From Bacteroidales bacterium UBA5342 (GTDB lineage Bacteria > Bacteroidota > Bacteroidia > Bacteroidales > UBA5342), in contig DHQI01000129.1 in the NCBI GenBank assembly GCA_002408065.1, forward strand, positions 93,624 through 98,627: 5,004 nt of DNA, read 5' to 3'. The position numbers and the translations under genes were made by a program. Shown piece after piece: positions 1-5,004 of this stretch. Positions within the stretch are counted from its first letter, which is position 1. Each line of letters opens with the position of its first letter. The notes below the pieces were generated by a model, which did not search any database, was not told the DNA's origin, and was given only the letters and a program-made list of their open reading frames with translations.

Positions 1-123
1 TTCCGTTGTTTGTTTTTTTTTTGATAACTTTCGACAAAAAAAGTGAATAGAAGTGATTTGCTAAACTTCTCCTCAGAAATCATGCTTGATCCGCTTTTTC
101 TACTACGGGCAGGTCTTGGGGGT

Positions 124-157
124 AATTTCAGACTATATAAGGTTAATTTGAGACTAT
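124..157. promoter_or_regulatory. Tandem 13-bp direct repeat, candidate activator site
   Basis: AATTTCAGACTAT at 124-136 recurs as AATTTGAGACTAT at 145-157, with 12 of 13 bases identical and an offset of exactly 21 bp (two helical turns). GG precedes each copy and TAA follows each nearby, so the whole unit is about 20-22 bp in tandem. Two same-orientation sites on one DNA face are typical of AraC-type DNA-binding domains, including those of Bacteroidota hybrid two-component regulators. The second copy lies where the -33 element would be if TACTTTTG at 178-185 is the -7 element, as expected for an activator-dependent promoter. The regulator is not in the window, so its family is inferred. Confidence 0.5.
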
Positions 158-176
158 CTTAACATCGAATTCAATG

Positions 177-200
177 TTACTTTTGACGACGCAAAAGTGA
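177..200 (+). promoter_or_regulatory. Palindrome carrying a TAnnTTTG -7-like element
   Basis: TTACTTTTG (177-185) and CAAAAGTGA (192-200) form an inverted repeat around the six bases ACGACG; only one pair is not Watson-Crick, and it would be a G·U wobble in RNA. TACTTTTG at 178-185 fits the Bacteroidota -7 consensus TAnnTTTG exactly. No TTG or TTTG lies at the usual 17-23 nt upstream (the nearest, 147-150, is 27 nt away), so any promoter here has a poor -33 element and probably needs an activator. The palindrome could instead be an operator or a common intergenic hairpin. Transcription from here would leave a leader of about 170 nt. Confidence 0.35.
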
Positions 201-269
201 GAAAAATGGATAATAATGGTAAAATAGTGTTTTTTTAGGATAAAATCGGTCAATGATTTGCTTGTATAT

Positions 270-299
270 CACATTACTTTTGCAATGAAAAATTATGTG
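270..299 (+). promoter_or_regulatory. Imperfect palindrome upstream of the permease, with a second TACTTTTG
   Basis: Positions 270-281 pair with 288-299 (CACAT with ATGTG at the outside, TTTT with AAAA inside) with two mismatches in twelve pairs and a six-base GCAATG loop. TACTTTTG at 275-282 again matches TAnnTTTG, but no TTG sits 17-23 nt upstream. It could be a second start region, an operator, or an RNA hairpin in the leader 60 nt before the start codon. No T-tract follows, so it is not an intrinsic terminator. Confidence 0.3.
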
Positions 300-362
300 C
301 AGAAAGATCGTTTTGTGACATAATATAAATTATTACCTAATACAGTTAAAACTATAATAGAT

Positions 363-1364
363 ATGGAATCAATGTTTTTGCCTTTCGCTCTGGTAATTTT
401 TGCCAGTGTTTTTCAGGGTTCTTTCGGTTTGGGAATGAAGTTTATGGCACCACTTAAGTGGGAAGCCTGGTGGTTAGTTCATGCTACTGTAGCCATGGTG
501 CTTTTCCCCGGAGTGTGGGCTATGATAGCCGTACCAGAGTTGTTTGATATTATAAAAGCGATGTCTGGTAAGGTGTTGTTTCTGGCCATGATTTTTGGAT
601 TTCTTTGGGGTATTGGTGGTATTATGTTTGGCAAAAGTGTTCCTTATATTGGTATGTCATTGACCTATGGTATAGTGATGGGCTTAGCTTCAGCTGTTGG
701 TAGTCTTATTCCTCTTTTCCAGATGGAAAATGCTACTTCAATGCCTGCATTTCCTTATGTTATTATTGGTGTATTAATCATGTTGCTTGGTGTGGCTATT
801 ACGGCATACGCAGGTATTCTGCGCGACAAACAATCGGCAGAAAACAAAGTGAAAAACCTTAGTTTAGGACTGACGATAGCAATTGTGAGCGGGGTCTTGT
901 CGGCCTTACTTAATGTGGGTTTTGCCAATGCGGCACCGGTAGCGGAAGAGGCTGCTGCACGCGGGGTCATTGTTCGTAACAGTAGTTTGGCGGCTTGGTT
1001 CGTTGTGCTTATAGGTGCTTACATTATGAATGCCGGTTATGCGATCATCTTATTATTTAAAAATAAAAGTTGGAATTCTTTCGCTACACCTAAAGCCAAT
1101 AAAGCTTATATGTGGTCTATTATAGCGGGATTATGCTGGTTTGCTGCTTTGGGAGTTTATGGTCAAGGTGCGGCTCTGATGGGCAAGATAGGCCCTGTTA
1201 TTGGCTGGCCTATGCTTTTAGGTTTGTCTCTTATTGTGAGTAATGTATGGGCTTATTTAAACAAGGAGTGGTCTGGCGCTAAAAAGGCTTTTATGTGGCT
1301 TATAGCCGGTTTGGTAGTGCTTATATTTGCTACTATCGTGTTGGGTTATTCCAATGGTCTATAG
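363..1364 (+). CDS. RhaT-family sugar/proton symporter-like permease
   Basis: A 333-residue inner-membrane permease of the L-rhamnose/H+ symporter (RhaT) family in the drug/metabolite transporter superfamily, close to the 344 residues of E. coli RhaT. About ten membrane segments can be seen, near residues 5-21, 36-56, 71-90, 96-118, 130-151, 168-189, 208-231, 247-268, 276-297 and 309-328. Family features include FLWGIGGIMFG (80-90) followed by YIGMSL (95-100), the LLGVAITAYAG stretch (141-151) before a charged loop, and an AAPVAEEAAARGV segment (190-202). The ATG at 363 is used; Met4 is an alternative, and neither has a clear ribosome binding site. It is first in a same-strand cluster, 65 bp before the cycloisomerase. 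Family membership is well supported. Rhamnose as the substrate is not, because no rhamnose isomerase, kinase or aldolase is nearby; the context suggests another neutral deoxy- or anhydro-sugar, perhaps 3,6-anhydrogalactose. Confidence 0.9.
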   Translation: MESMFLPFALVIFASVFQGSFGLGMKFMAPLKWEAWWLVHATVAMVLFPGVWAMIAVPELFDIIKAMSGKVLFLAMIFGFLWGIGGIMFGKSVPYIGMSLTYGIVMGLASAVGSLIPLFQMENATSMPAFPYVIIGVLIMLLGVAITAYAGILRDKQSAENKVKNLSLGLTIAIVSGVLSALLNVGFANAAPVAEEAAARGVIVRNSSLAAWFVVLIGAYIMNAGYAIILLFKNKSWNSFATPKANKAYMWSIIAGLCWFAALGVYGQGAALMGKIGPVIGWPMLLGLSLIVSNVWAYLNKEWSGAKKAFMWLIAGLVVLIFATIVLGYSNGL

Positions 1365-1429
1365 TTGATTAACCTTGGTGGGGATTGTGGAATATAGTGC
1401 GTTAAGCATCAATTAAAGATATTAGAAAG

Positions 1430-2560
1430 ATGAAAATTAAAAGTGTTGAAACATTTGTCTTGAGCGATAAGCTGGAGAAGAGCTTTTACTTCTCGCAGTG
1501 GTCCTATAGCGAACGAAAGATTTGTTTGGTAAAGGTCACTACAGACGATGGACAGGTAGGATGGGGAGAAGGTTATGGCCCTGCCGATGTATTGAGTGCC
1601 GGCGTCGACTTTTTGGAGCAATTTGTTGTGGGAATGAATCCTTTGAATAATGAGGCTATTTGGTATACCCTGTATCGTCGTACCTTGGATTATGCCCGGC
1701 GCGGCATTTTGATGGCCTCGGTGAGTGCTATCGATGTGGCTATTTGGGACTTAAAAGGAAAGATCCTGGGTTTGCCGGTTCATCAACTTCTGGGAGGTAA
1801 ACAGCGTGATATCATTTATCCATACGCTACAGGTTTGTATTTTCGCGAAGAGCGCGATTTGACCCAAGCATTGGTAGAAGAGGCTTTGGAATATAAATCT
1901 TTAGGGTATAAATCGTTGAAGATGAAGGTGGGAATGAGCATCGAAGATGATATCCGTTTTGTGGGAGAAGTGCGCAAGGCTATTGGTGATGATATAAAAC
2001 TGATGATTGATGCCAACCATGCTTACAACCTGAAAGAGGCGATATATCTGTCCAATGCCATCGAAGATTTAGATATCGCATGGTTCGAGGAGCCTATTTC
2101 GCCAGAATTTTACGATCAGCATGCTGAGTTGAGAGCTTCTACTTCTATTCCTATTGCCGGTGGCGAATGTGAATATTTGCGTTGGGGTTTTCATAATTTA
2201 CTTAAAAATAATTCTTTGGATATTCTGCAGCCGGATATATGTGCTAGTGGAGGTTTGACTGAGGCTAAACGTATTGCTACTTTGGCTACAACCTACGGTG
2301 TAGAGTTGGTACCACATAGTTGGGGTACTTACGTGGCTATTTCGGCAGCGGTACATTTTATTGCTAATTTAGAGGCTATTCCGGGGCGTTTGGTAATGCC
2401 TGAATTCACCATGGAGCATGACCGTACTGTCAATGGTTTACGGGATTTAGTAACTTTGCCTTCGTTCGAGGTGAAAGATGGTAAACTTATTATACCTGAT
2501 ACGCCTGGTTTAGGAGTAGAAATCAACGAGGAAGCTTTAGAAAAGTATAGGGTTAAATAA
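1430..2560 (+). CDS. Enolase-superfamily sugar-acid cycloisomerase (Gci/anhydrogalactonate cycloisomerase-like)
   Basis: A 376-residue cytoplasmic enzyme of the mandelate racemase/muconate lactonizing group. The N-terminal capping domain covers about residues 1-125 and the barrel the rest. Visible catalytic residues are the KxK pair Lys164 and Lys166, Mg2+ ligands Asp194 (LMIDAN), Glu220 (WFEEP) and Glu246 (AGGE), and Asp269 (LQPD) with His296 (VPHSWGT) as the second acid-base dyad. Recalled sequence of Agrobacterium D-galactarolactone cycloisomerase (Gci, 378 residues) shares this spacing and several segments, such as IATLAT, DRT and the PGLG-EIN tail. Enzymes of this group open 3,6-anhydro-galactonate to a 2-keto-3-deoxy-galactonate in agar and carrageenan catabolism, and the neighbouring aldehyde dehydrogenase and aldolase fit that. 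Alternatives are galactarolactone cycloisomerase or an aldonate dehydratase. It lies 65 bp after the permease; its ATG at 1430 has a weak purine-rich AGAAAG just upstream. All key residues are intact, so it should be active. Confidence 0.85.
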   Translation: MKIKSVETFVLSDKLEKSFYFSQWSYSERKICLVKVTTDDGQVGWGEGYGPADVLSAGVDFLEQFVVGMNPLNNEAIWYTLYRRTLDYARRGILMASVSAIDVAIWDLKGKILGLPVHQLLGGKQRDIIYPYATGLYFREERDLTQALVEEALEYKSLGYKSLKMKVGMSIEDDIRFVGEVRKAIGDDIKLMIDANHAYNLKEAIYLSNAIEDLDIAWFEEPISPEFYDQHAELRASTSIPIAGGECEYLRWGFHNLLKNNSLDILQPDICASGGLTEAKRIATLATTYGVELVPHSWGTYVAISAAVHFIANLEAIPGRLVMPEFTMEHDRTVNGLRDLVTLPSFEVKDGKLIIPDTPGLGVEINEEALEKYRVK

Positions 2561-2571
2561 AAGTGAGATAT

Positions 2572-2682
2572 AAGACTAATAGACACTAGACTAAAAGACG
2601 TCAGATTGTTTATTTATGGTAATCCAGAATAAGTTTGAAGTCTTTAAGTCTGAAGTCTTTAATTCTTAGTTCTTTAAGTCTT
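2572..2682. repeat. Long imperfect inverted repeat built of AGACTAA/AGTCTTTAA words
   Basis: The left arm (2572-2607, AAGACTAATAGACACTAG onward) is close to the reverse complement of the right arm (2646-2682), with a few mismatches and small gaps over about 37 positions. The spacer is about 38 bp. The right side also holds three direct copies of AAGTCTTTAA (from 2639, with one base changed, then 2653 and 2676, the middle one as AAGTCTTTAAT before divergence). It fills nearly all of the gap between the cycloisomerase and dehydrogenase genes. It may be an interspersed intergenic repeat, or an RNA hairpin that affects read-through or mRNA stability. Confidence 0.6.
2606..2637 (+). promoter_or_regulatory. 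Candidate Bacteroidota promoter for the aldehyde dehydrogenase
   Basis: TTG at 2606-2608 is followed after 21 nt by TAAGTTTG at 2630-2637, an exact fit to the TTG-N17-23-TAnnTTTG pattern described for Bacteroidota sigma factors. Transcription would begin near 2641-2645, about 55 nt before the dehydrogenase start. It lies mostly in the spacer of the inverted repeat. Of all the TAnnTTTG matches in the spacers it is the only one with a -33 element at the right distance, so it is the best promoter call here, but the motif is short and untested. Confidence 0.4.
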
Positions 2683-2698
2683 TAAAAAAAAGGATACA

Positions 2699-4135
2699 AT
2701 GAATTTCGGATATAAAAAAATGTATATTGGAGGTAAGCTGGTTGATGCTATCTCCGGAGAGAAACACAAAGTGATTTGTCCTGCTACTGAAGAGGAAGTA
2801 GGCGAAATAGCCTGGGCGGGTGTTGAGGATGCTCAACTGGCTTTGGAAGCGGCGCAAAAAGGTTTTGAATACTGGTCTAAACTAACGATGTACGAACGTC
2901 GTGAATGGATGATGAAATTGCGTGCAGCAGTTTTAGAACGCGAGGTAGAATTGCGTAAAGCCATGGTATACGAGATGGGAAAAACTTTTGAATCTGCTGA
3001 GGAAGATATCGAAGCTTTGGTTAATGGTTTGGATTTCTACTCCAATGCTGTGATGAATATGAATGATGAGATGATTCCTGACTTAGATGGCACTCACGAT
3101 CACCGTATTATACATCAGCCGGCTGGTGTGGCTGTGGCCTATTTGGCCTGGAATTTTCCTTTGCTGAATGTGGGCTATAAAATTGGTCCCGCTCTGGCTG
3201 CAGGATGTTCCATCATTATCAAGCCTTCCGAGATGTCACCTATATCATCTTATTTGGTTGGTGAGATTCTTGAAAGTATTGATTTTCCGGCTGGTGTAGT
3301 CAATTTTATTTGTGGAAAATCCAGTGTGGTAGCCTCGTATATGACCAAGAGCACGATTCCTCGTGTAGTGACCATGATTGGTTCGTCGGCTACAGGAAAA
3401 AGGGTGATGGCAGACTCAACCACTTCTATCAAGAAATTAGGTATGGAGCTTGGGGGTAATGCGCCGTTCATTGTATTTCCGGATGCTGATTTGGATAAAG
3501 CTCTGGCAATAGGTACTGGGGTAAAATATGGTAACTGCGGTCAAGTGTGTGTAGCACCTAACCGTTTCTTTGTTCATGAGGAGGTGTATGATGATTTTTT
3601 AGAGCGTTTCACTGAAATAGCTAAAAATCTGAAGATAGGACACGGTCAAGAAGAAAAACCCGATATGGGGCCATTAGTAAGCATAAAAGACCGCGAATGT
3701 TTGATGCAACTGGTTCAGGATGATGTGGCTGCAGGTGCAACGCTTCATTACGGTGGTGGCATCCCGGCGGGAAAAGAAAAAGGCAGCTTTATGGAGCCTA
3801 CCATACTGACCAATACGACACCGCAAAGTCGTTGTTTCCGTGAGGAACTCTTTGGTCCTGTAGCTGGTATCATGAAGTTTAACGATGAGGAGGAAGTGCT
3901 TCGCTTGGCCAATGATACTGAATACGGTTTGGCGTCTTATATTTTCACACAAGATGAAGCACGCATTGCTAAATTTTCCCGTGAATTACAATTTGGTGAA
4001 GTTCAGGTGAATACTGTTCGCTATCATATCAACCTGCCACACGGCGGTATCAAAGACAGTGGAATAGGGCATGATTGTTCTATTTATGCGCTTGACGATT
4101 ATTTGGTTAAGAAACGTATTTCGTCTTTGAAATAA
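2699..4135 (+). CDS. NAD(P)-dependent aldehyde dehydrogenase, candidate 3,6-anhydrogalactose dehydrogenase
   Basis: A 478-residue soluble enzyme of the aldehyde dehydrogenase superfamily, full length for succinate-semialdehyde/lactaldehyde-type members. It oxidises an aldehyde to its acid through a covalent thioester. Visible residues are Asn152 (AWNFP, oxyanion), Lys175 and Glu178 (KPSE, cofactor), Gly228 with Ser229 (IGSSATGK), general base Glu250 (MELGGNAP), nucleophile Cys284 (GNCGQVCVAP) and Glu383 (EELFGP). Glu178 at the ribose-binding position favours NAD+ over NADP+ by comparison with known family members. The C-terminal end from 449 (GGIKDSGIGHD) is the usual oligomerisation tail. 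Its place between a Gci-like cycloisomerase and a KDPG-type aldolase suggests it oxidises a sugar aldehyde, most plausibly 3,6-anhydrogalactose, whose aldehyde stays open because of the anhydro bridge. Lactaldehyde or 2-oxoglutarate semialdehyde remain possible. The ATG at 2699 follows AAGGA by only a few bases; Met8 is a less likely start. Confidence 0.88.
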   Translation: MNFGYKKMYIGGKLVDAISGEKHKVICPATEEEVGEIAWAGVEDAQLALEAAQKGFEYWSKLTMYERREWMMKLRAAVLEREVELRKAMVYEMGKTFESAEEDIEALVNGLDFYSNAVMNMNDEMIPDLDGTHDHRIIHQPAGVAVAYLAWNFPLLNVGYKIGPALAAGCSIIIKPSEMSPISSYLVGEILESIDFPAGVVNFICGKSSVVASYMTKSTIPRVVTMIGSSATGKRVMADSTTSIKKLGMELGGNAPFIVFPDADLDKALAIGTGVKYGNCGQVCVAPNRFFVHEEVYDDFLERFTEIAKNLKIGHGQEEKPDMGPLVSIKDRECLMQLVQDDVAAGATLHYGGGIPAGKEKGSFMEPTILTNTTPQSRCFREELFGPVAGIMKFNDEEEVLRLANDTEYGLASYIFTQDEARIAKFSRELQFGEVQVNTVRYHINLPHGGIKDSGIGHDCSIYALDDYLVKKRISSLK

Positions 4136-4153
4136 AATTGAAAAACAAAAGTG

Positions 4154-4192
4154 AAATTCCAAATTCCACATCTGGAGTTTGGGATTTTTTTT
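4154..4192 (+). terminator. Intrinsic (rho-independent) terminator after the aldehyde dehydrogenase
   Basis: Positions 4154-4168 (AAATTCCAAATTCCA) pair with 4173-4187 as a continuous 15-bp RNA stem with two G·U wobbles and no mismatches, capped by the tetraloop CATC. The T-run 4185-4192 begins within the outer end of the stem and gives eight U residues. It starts 18 bases after the dehydrogenase stop codon and ends 16 bases before the aldolase start. The stem is AT-rich in places, so termination may be partial, leaving reduced aldolase expression by read-through. Confidence 0.7.
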
Positions 4193-4208
4193 ACAATAAA
4201 ATAAAAAA

Positions 4209-4907
4209 ATGAATGATTTTGAAGCTGTTCAGCCTATAGCACAGTGTGCTATGACAGACGAAATGATTAAAAAAGTAGACGAGGCCGGTGTGGTAGCCGT
4301 TCTTGTAATTGATGAACTCGAGAATGCAGTGCCTTTGGCCAAAGCCTTGATTGCAGGGGGTGTGACGGCTATTGAGTTGACTTTACGTACGCCAATAGCT
4401 TTTGAAGCCGCAAAACTGATCAAGGCAGAAGTGCCGGAGATGACTCTGGGCTTTGGAACGGTACTTACTGTTGCTCAGGTGGATGCTTGTGTAGCAGCTG
4501 GTGCTGATTTTGCCGTAGCCCCGGGTTGTAACCCTAAAGTGGTAAAAGCGGCTATTGATAAAGGCTTGAACTTTGCACCGGGCATCACTACGCCATCAGA
4601 GATCGAGATAGCTGTGGAGTTAGGATGCCGCGTACTGAAACTATTCCCGGCTGAGACCTCAGGAGGTATGAAGAATCTCGAAAATATGGTTGCGCCTTAT
4701 AAGTATTTAGGCTTGACCTTTATTCCTTTAGGAGGCTTGAACATCAATAATGCGGCAACCTATCTGGAATCACCATTAATCACTGCTATTGGCGGATCGT
4801 GGATTGCTAAGCAAAATTTGATTCAAGATAAAAACTGGGAGCAGATTACTAAGAATGCACAGGAGATTACCGATTTGATAAAGAAAGTACGGCACTTCCC
4901 CGAGTAG
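4209..4907 (+). CDS. Class I 2-keto-3-deoxy-6-phosphogluconate/galactonate aldolase (Eda/DgoA family)
   Basis: A 232-residue cytoplasmic aldolase that cleaves a 2-keto-3-deoxy-6-phospho-hexonate into pyruvate and glyceraldehyde 3-phosphate. Family residues visible are Glu56 and Arg60 (IELTLRT), Thr84 (GFGTVL), Schiff-base Lys144 (LKLFPAE), the phosphate-binding PLGG (173-176) and GGSW (195-198). E. coli Eda has 213 residues. The extra length is about 11 residues at the N-terminus (a start at Met19, position 4263, would also fit) and a few at the C-terminus. Two differences from E. coli Eda stand out: Phe82 for the usual Ala in GAGT, and Leu174 where Eda has Thr161, a position that is Val in the galactonate-type enzyme DgoA. 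This leans toward 2-keto-3-deoxy-6-phosphogalactonate. No Shine-Dalgarno is present, only an A-rich leader. A terminator lies directly upstream, so expression is probably by read-through or from an unseen promoter. The kinase supplying its substrate is not in the window. Confidence 0.92.
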   Translation: MNDFEAVQPIAQCAMTDEMIKKVDEAGVVAVLVIDELENAVPLAKALIAGGVTAIELTLRTPIAFEAAKLIKAEVPEMTLGFGTVLTVAQVDACVAAGADFAVAPGCNPKVVKAAIDKGLNFAPGITTPSEIEIAVELGCRVLKLFPAETSGGMKNLENMVAPYKYLGLTFIPLGGLNINNAATYLESPLITAIGGSWIAKQNLIQDKNWEQITKNAQEITDLIKKVRHFPE

Positions 4908-4913
4908 TCGGGG
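4898..4913 (+). repeat. GC-rich hairpin overlapping the aldolase stop codon
   Basis: CCCCGA (4898-4903) and TCGGGG (4908-4913) form a perfect six-pair stem with loop GTAG, and the loop contains the TAG stop codon. Outer bases CACT (4893-4896) and AGTG (4917-4920) can extend the stem past a small internal loop. No T-run follows, so it is a poor intrinsic terminator; it may stabilise the mRNA 3' end, or be a small palindromic repeat that now encodes the last residues (about RHFPE) of the aldolase. Confidence 0.55.
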
Positions 4914-4960
4914 CTCAGTGACCTCTATTGTGAATATAAACGAAAAATTGATATAAAATA

Positions 4961-4968
4961 TATGTTTG
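4961..4968 (+). promoter_or_regulatory. Isolated TAnnTTTG -7-like element near the window end
   Basis: TATGTTTG matches the Bacteroidota -7 consensus exactly in the AT-rich spacer after the aldolase, and could serve a gene beyond the window. No TTG lies 17-23 nt upstream (the nearest are 10 and 30 nt away), so support is weak. Confidence 0.22.
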
Positions 4969-4979
4969 ATTGAAATAGT

Positions 4980-5004
4980 ATTCACGCATTCAATCATTCA
5001 CGCA
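4980..5004. repeat. Short direct repeat cut by the window edge
   Basis: ATTCACGCA occurs at 4980-4988 and 4996-5004, 16 bp apart, with TTCAATC between. The intervening words (ATTCAATC, ATTCACGC) are themselves similar, so this may be the start of a longer tandem or interspersed repeat. Only two copies can be seen. Confidence 0.4.

Larger units (their letters stand above)
1..362. other. Non-coding leader upstream of the cluster
   Basis: This AT-rich stretch has no convincing gene on either strand. It holds, in order, a poly-T tract near 13-22, a 13-bp direct repeat in two copies (124-157), a palindrome containing a TACTTTTG -7-like element (177-200) and a second palindrome with the same nine-base word TTACTTTTG (270-299). 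The final 60 bases before the first start codon are very AT-rich, with no Shine-Dalgarno sequence. The simplest reading is a promoter and regulatory region driving the four genes downstream. What lies left of position 1 is unknown. Confidence 0.7.

Noticed and set aside
82..162. A 26-codon open frame in the leader starting at ATG 82
   Set aside because: It has no ribosome binding site, resembles no known peptide, and runs across the direct repeats; it is best explained by chance.
311..332. CRP-type site around TTTTGTGACA
   Set aside because: TGTGA at 314-318 has no matching TCACA half at the required spacing, and classical CRP regulation is not expected in Bacteroidota.
1430..2560. D-galactonate dehydratase (De Ley-Doudoroff pathway)
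   Set aside because: The metal-ligand segment reads DAN with a KxK pair, as in Gci and mandelate racemase, unlike the galactonate dehydratase pattern I recall; an aldehyde dehydrogenase would also have no obvious role in that pathway.
3674..3952. 92-codon frame on the minus strand opposite the aldehyde dehydrogenase
   Set aside because: It lies wholly inside a well-supported gene whose conserved motifs are on the + strand, and its product has no recognisable domain.
363..4907. Plain L-rhamnose pathway, suggested by the RhaT-like permease
   Set aside because: No isomerase, kinase or rhamnulose-phosphate aldolase is present, and the aldolase is of the KDPG class, not the HpcH-like class used in the rhamnonate pathway. 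It is kept only as an alternative for the permease substrate.
4776..4997. 73-codon minus-strand frame over the aldolase 3' end and the downstream spacer
   Set aside because: More than half overlaps the aldolase, it crosses the GC-rich hairpin, and its hydrophobic makeup follows from the AT-rich DNA; no family is recognisable.
4980..5004. Start of a CRISPR array
   Set aside because: The repeated word is only nine bases with a seven-base gap, far too short for CRISPR repeats and spacers.

Overview
This window holds four genes, all on the + strand, which read as one catabolic cluster: a RhaT-family sugar permease (363-1364), an enolase-superfamily sugar-acid cycloisomerase or dehydratase (1430-2560), an aldehyde dehydrogenase (2699-4135), and a class I KDPG/KDPGal-type aldolase (4209-4907). 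No RNA gene, insertion sequence, CRISPR array or broken gene was seen. The likely host is a member of the Bacteroidota. The reasons are AT-rich spacers, start codons with little or no Shine-Dalgarno sequence, several exact matches to the Bacteroidota -7 element TAnnTTTG, and a RhaT-type permease beside sugar-acid genes. A marine or alga-degrading lifestyle is inferred from the gene set only.

Layout. Positions 1-362 are a non-coding leader. It carries a striking 13-bp direct repeat with a 21-bp offset (124-136 and 145-157), a TACTTTTG -7-like element just downstream that sits inside a short palindrome (177-200), and a second palindrome (270-299). The permease follows, then a 65-bp gap and the cycloisomerase. 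The 138-bp gap before the dehydrogenase is filled by a long imperfect inverted repeat whose loop side contains a good internal promoter candidate. The 73-bp gap before the aldolase contains a textbook intrinsic terminator. The aldolase stop codon lies in the loop of a GC-rich hairpin. The last 97 bases are non-coding and end in a short direct repeat cut by the window edge.

How the genes fit together (inference). An aldehyde dehydrogenase, a Gci-like cycloisomerase and a KDPG/KDPGal aldolase match the known route for 3,6-anhydrogalactose, the characteristic sugar of agar and carrageenan. In that route the anhydrosugar is oxidised to the anhydro-galactonate, which is cycloisomerised to a 2-keto-3-deoxy-sugar acid. 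This is phosphorylated and then cleaved to pyruvate and glyceraldehyde 3-phosphate. The cycloisomerase resembles D-galactarolactone cycloisomerase, and the aldolase has Leu where KDPG aldolase has its specificity Thr. Both lean toward the D-galacto branch (carrageenan, D-anhydrogalactose). The permease would then be the importer of the sugar. The kinase needed for the pathway is not in this window. Rhamnose, galactarate and galactonate routes were considered and fit less well, but sequence alone does not exclude them.
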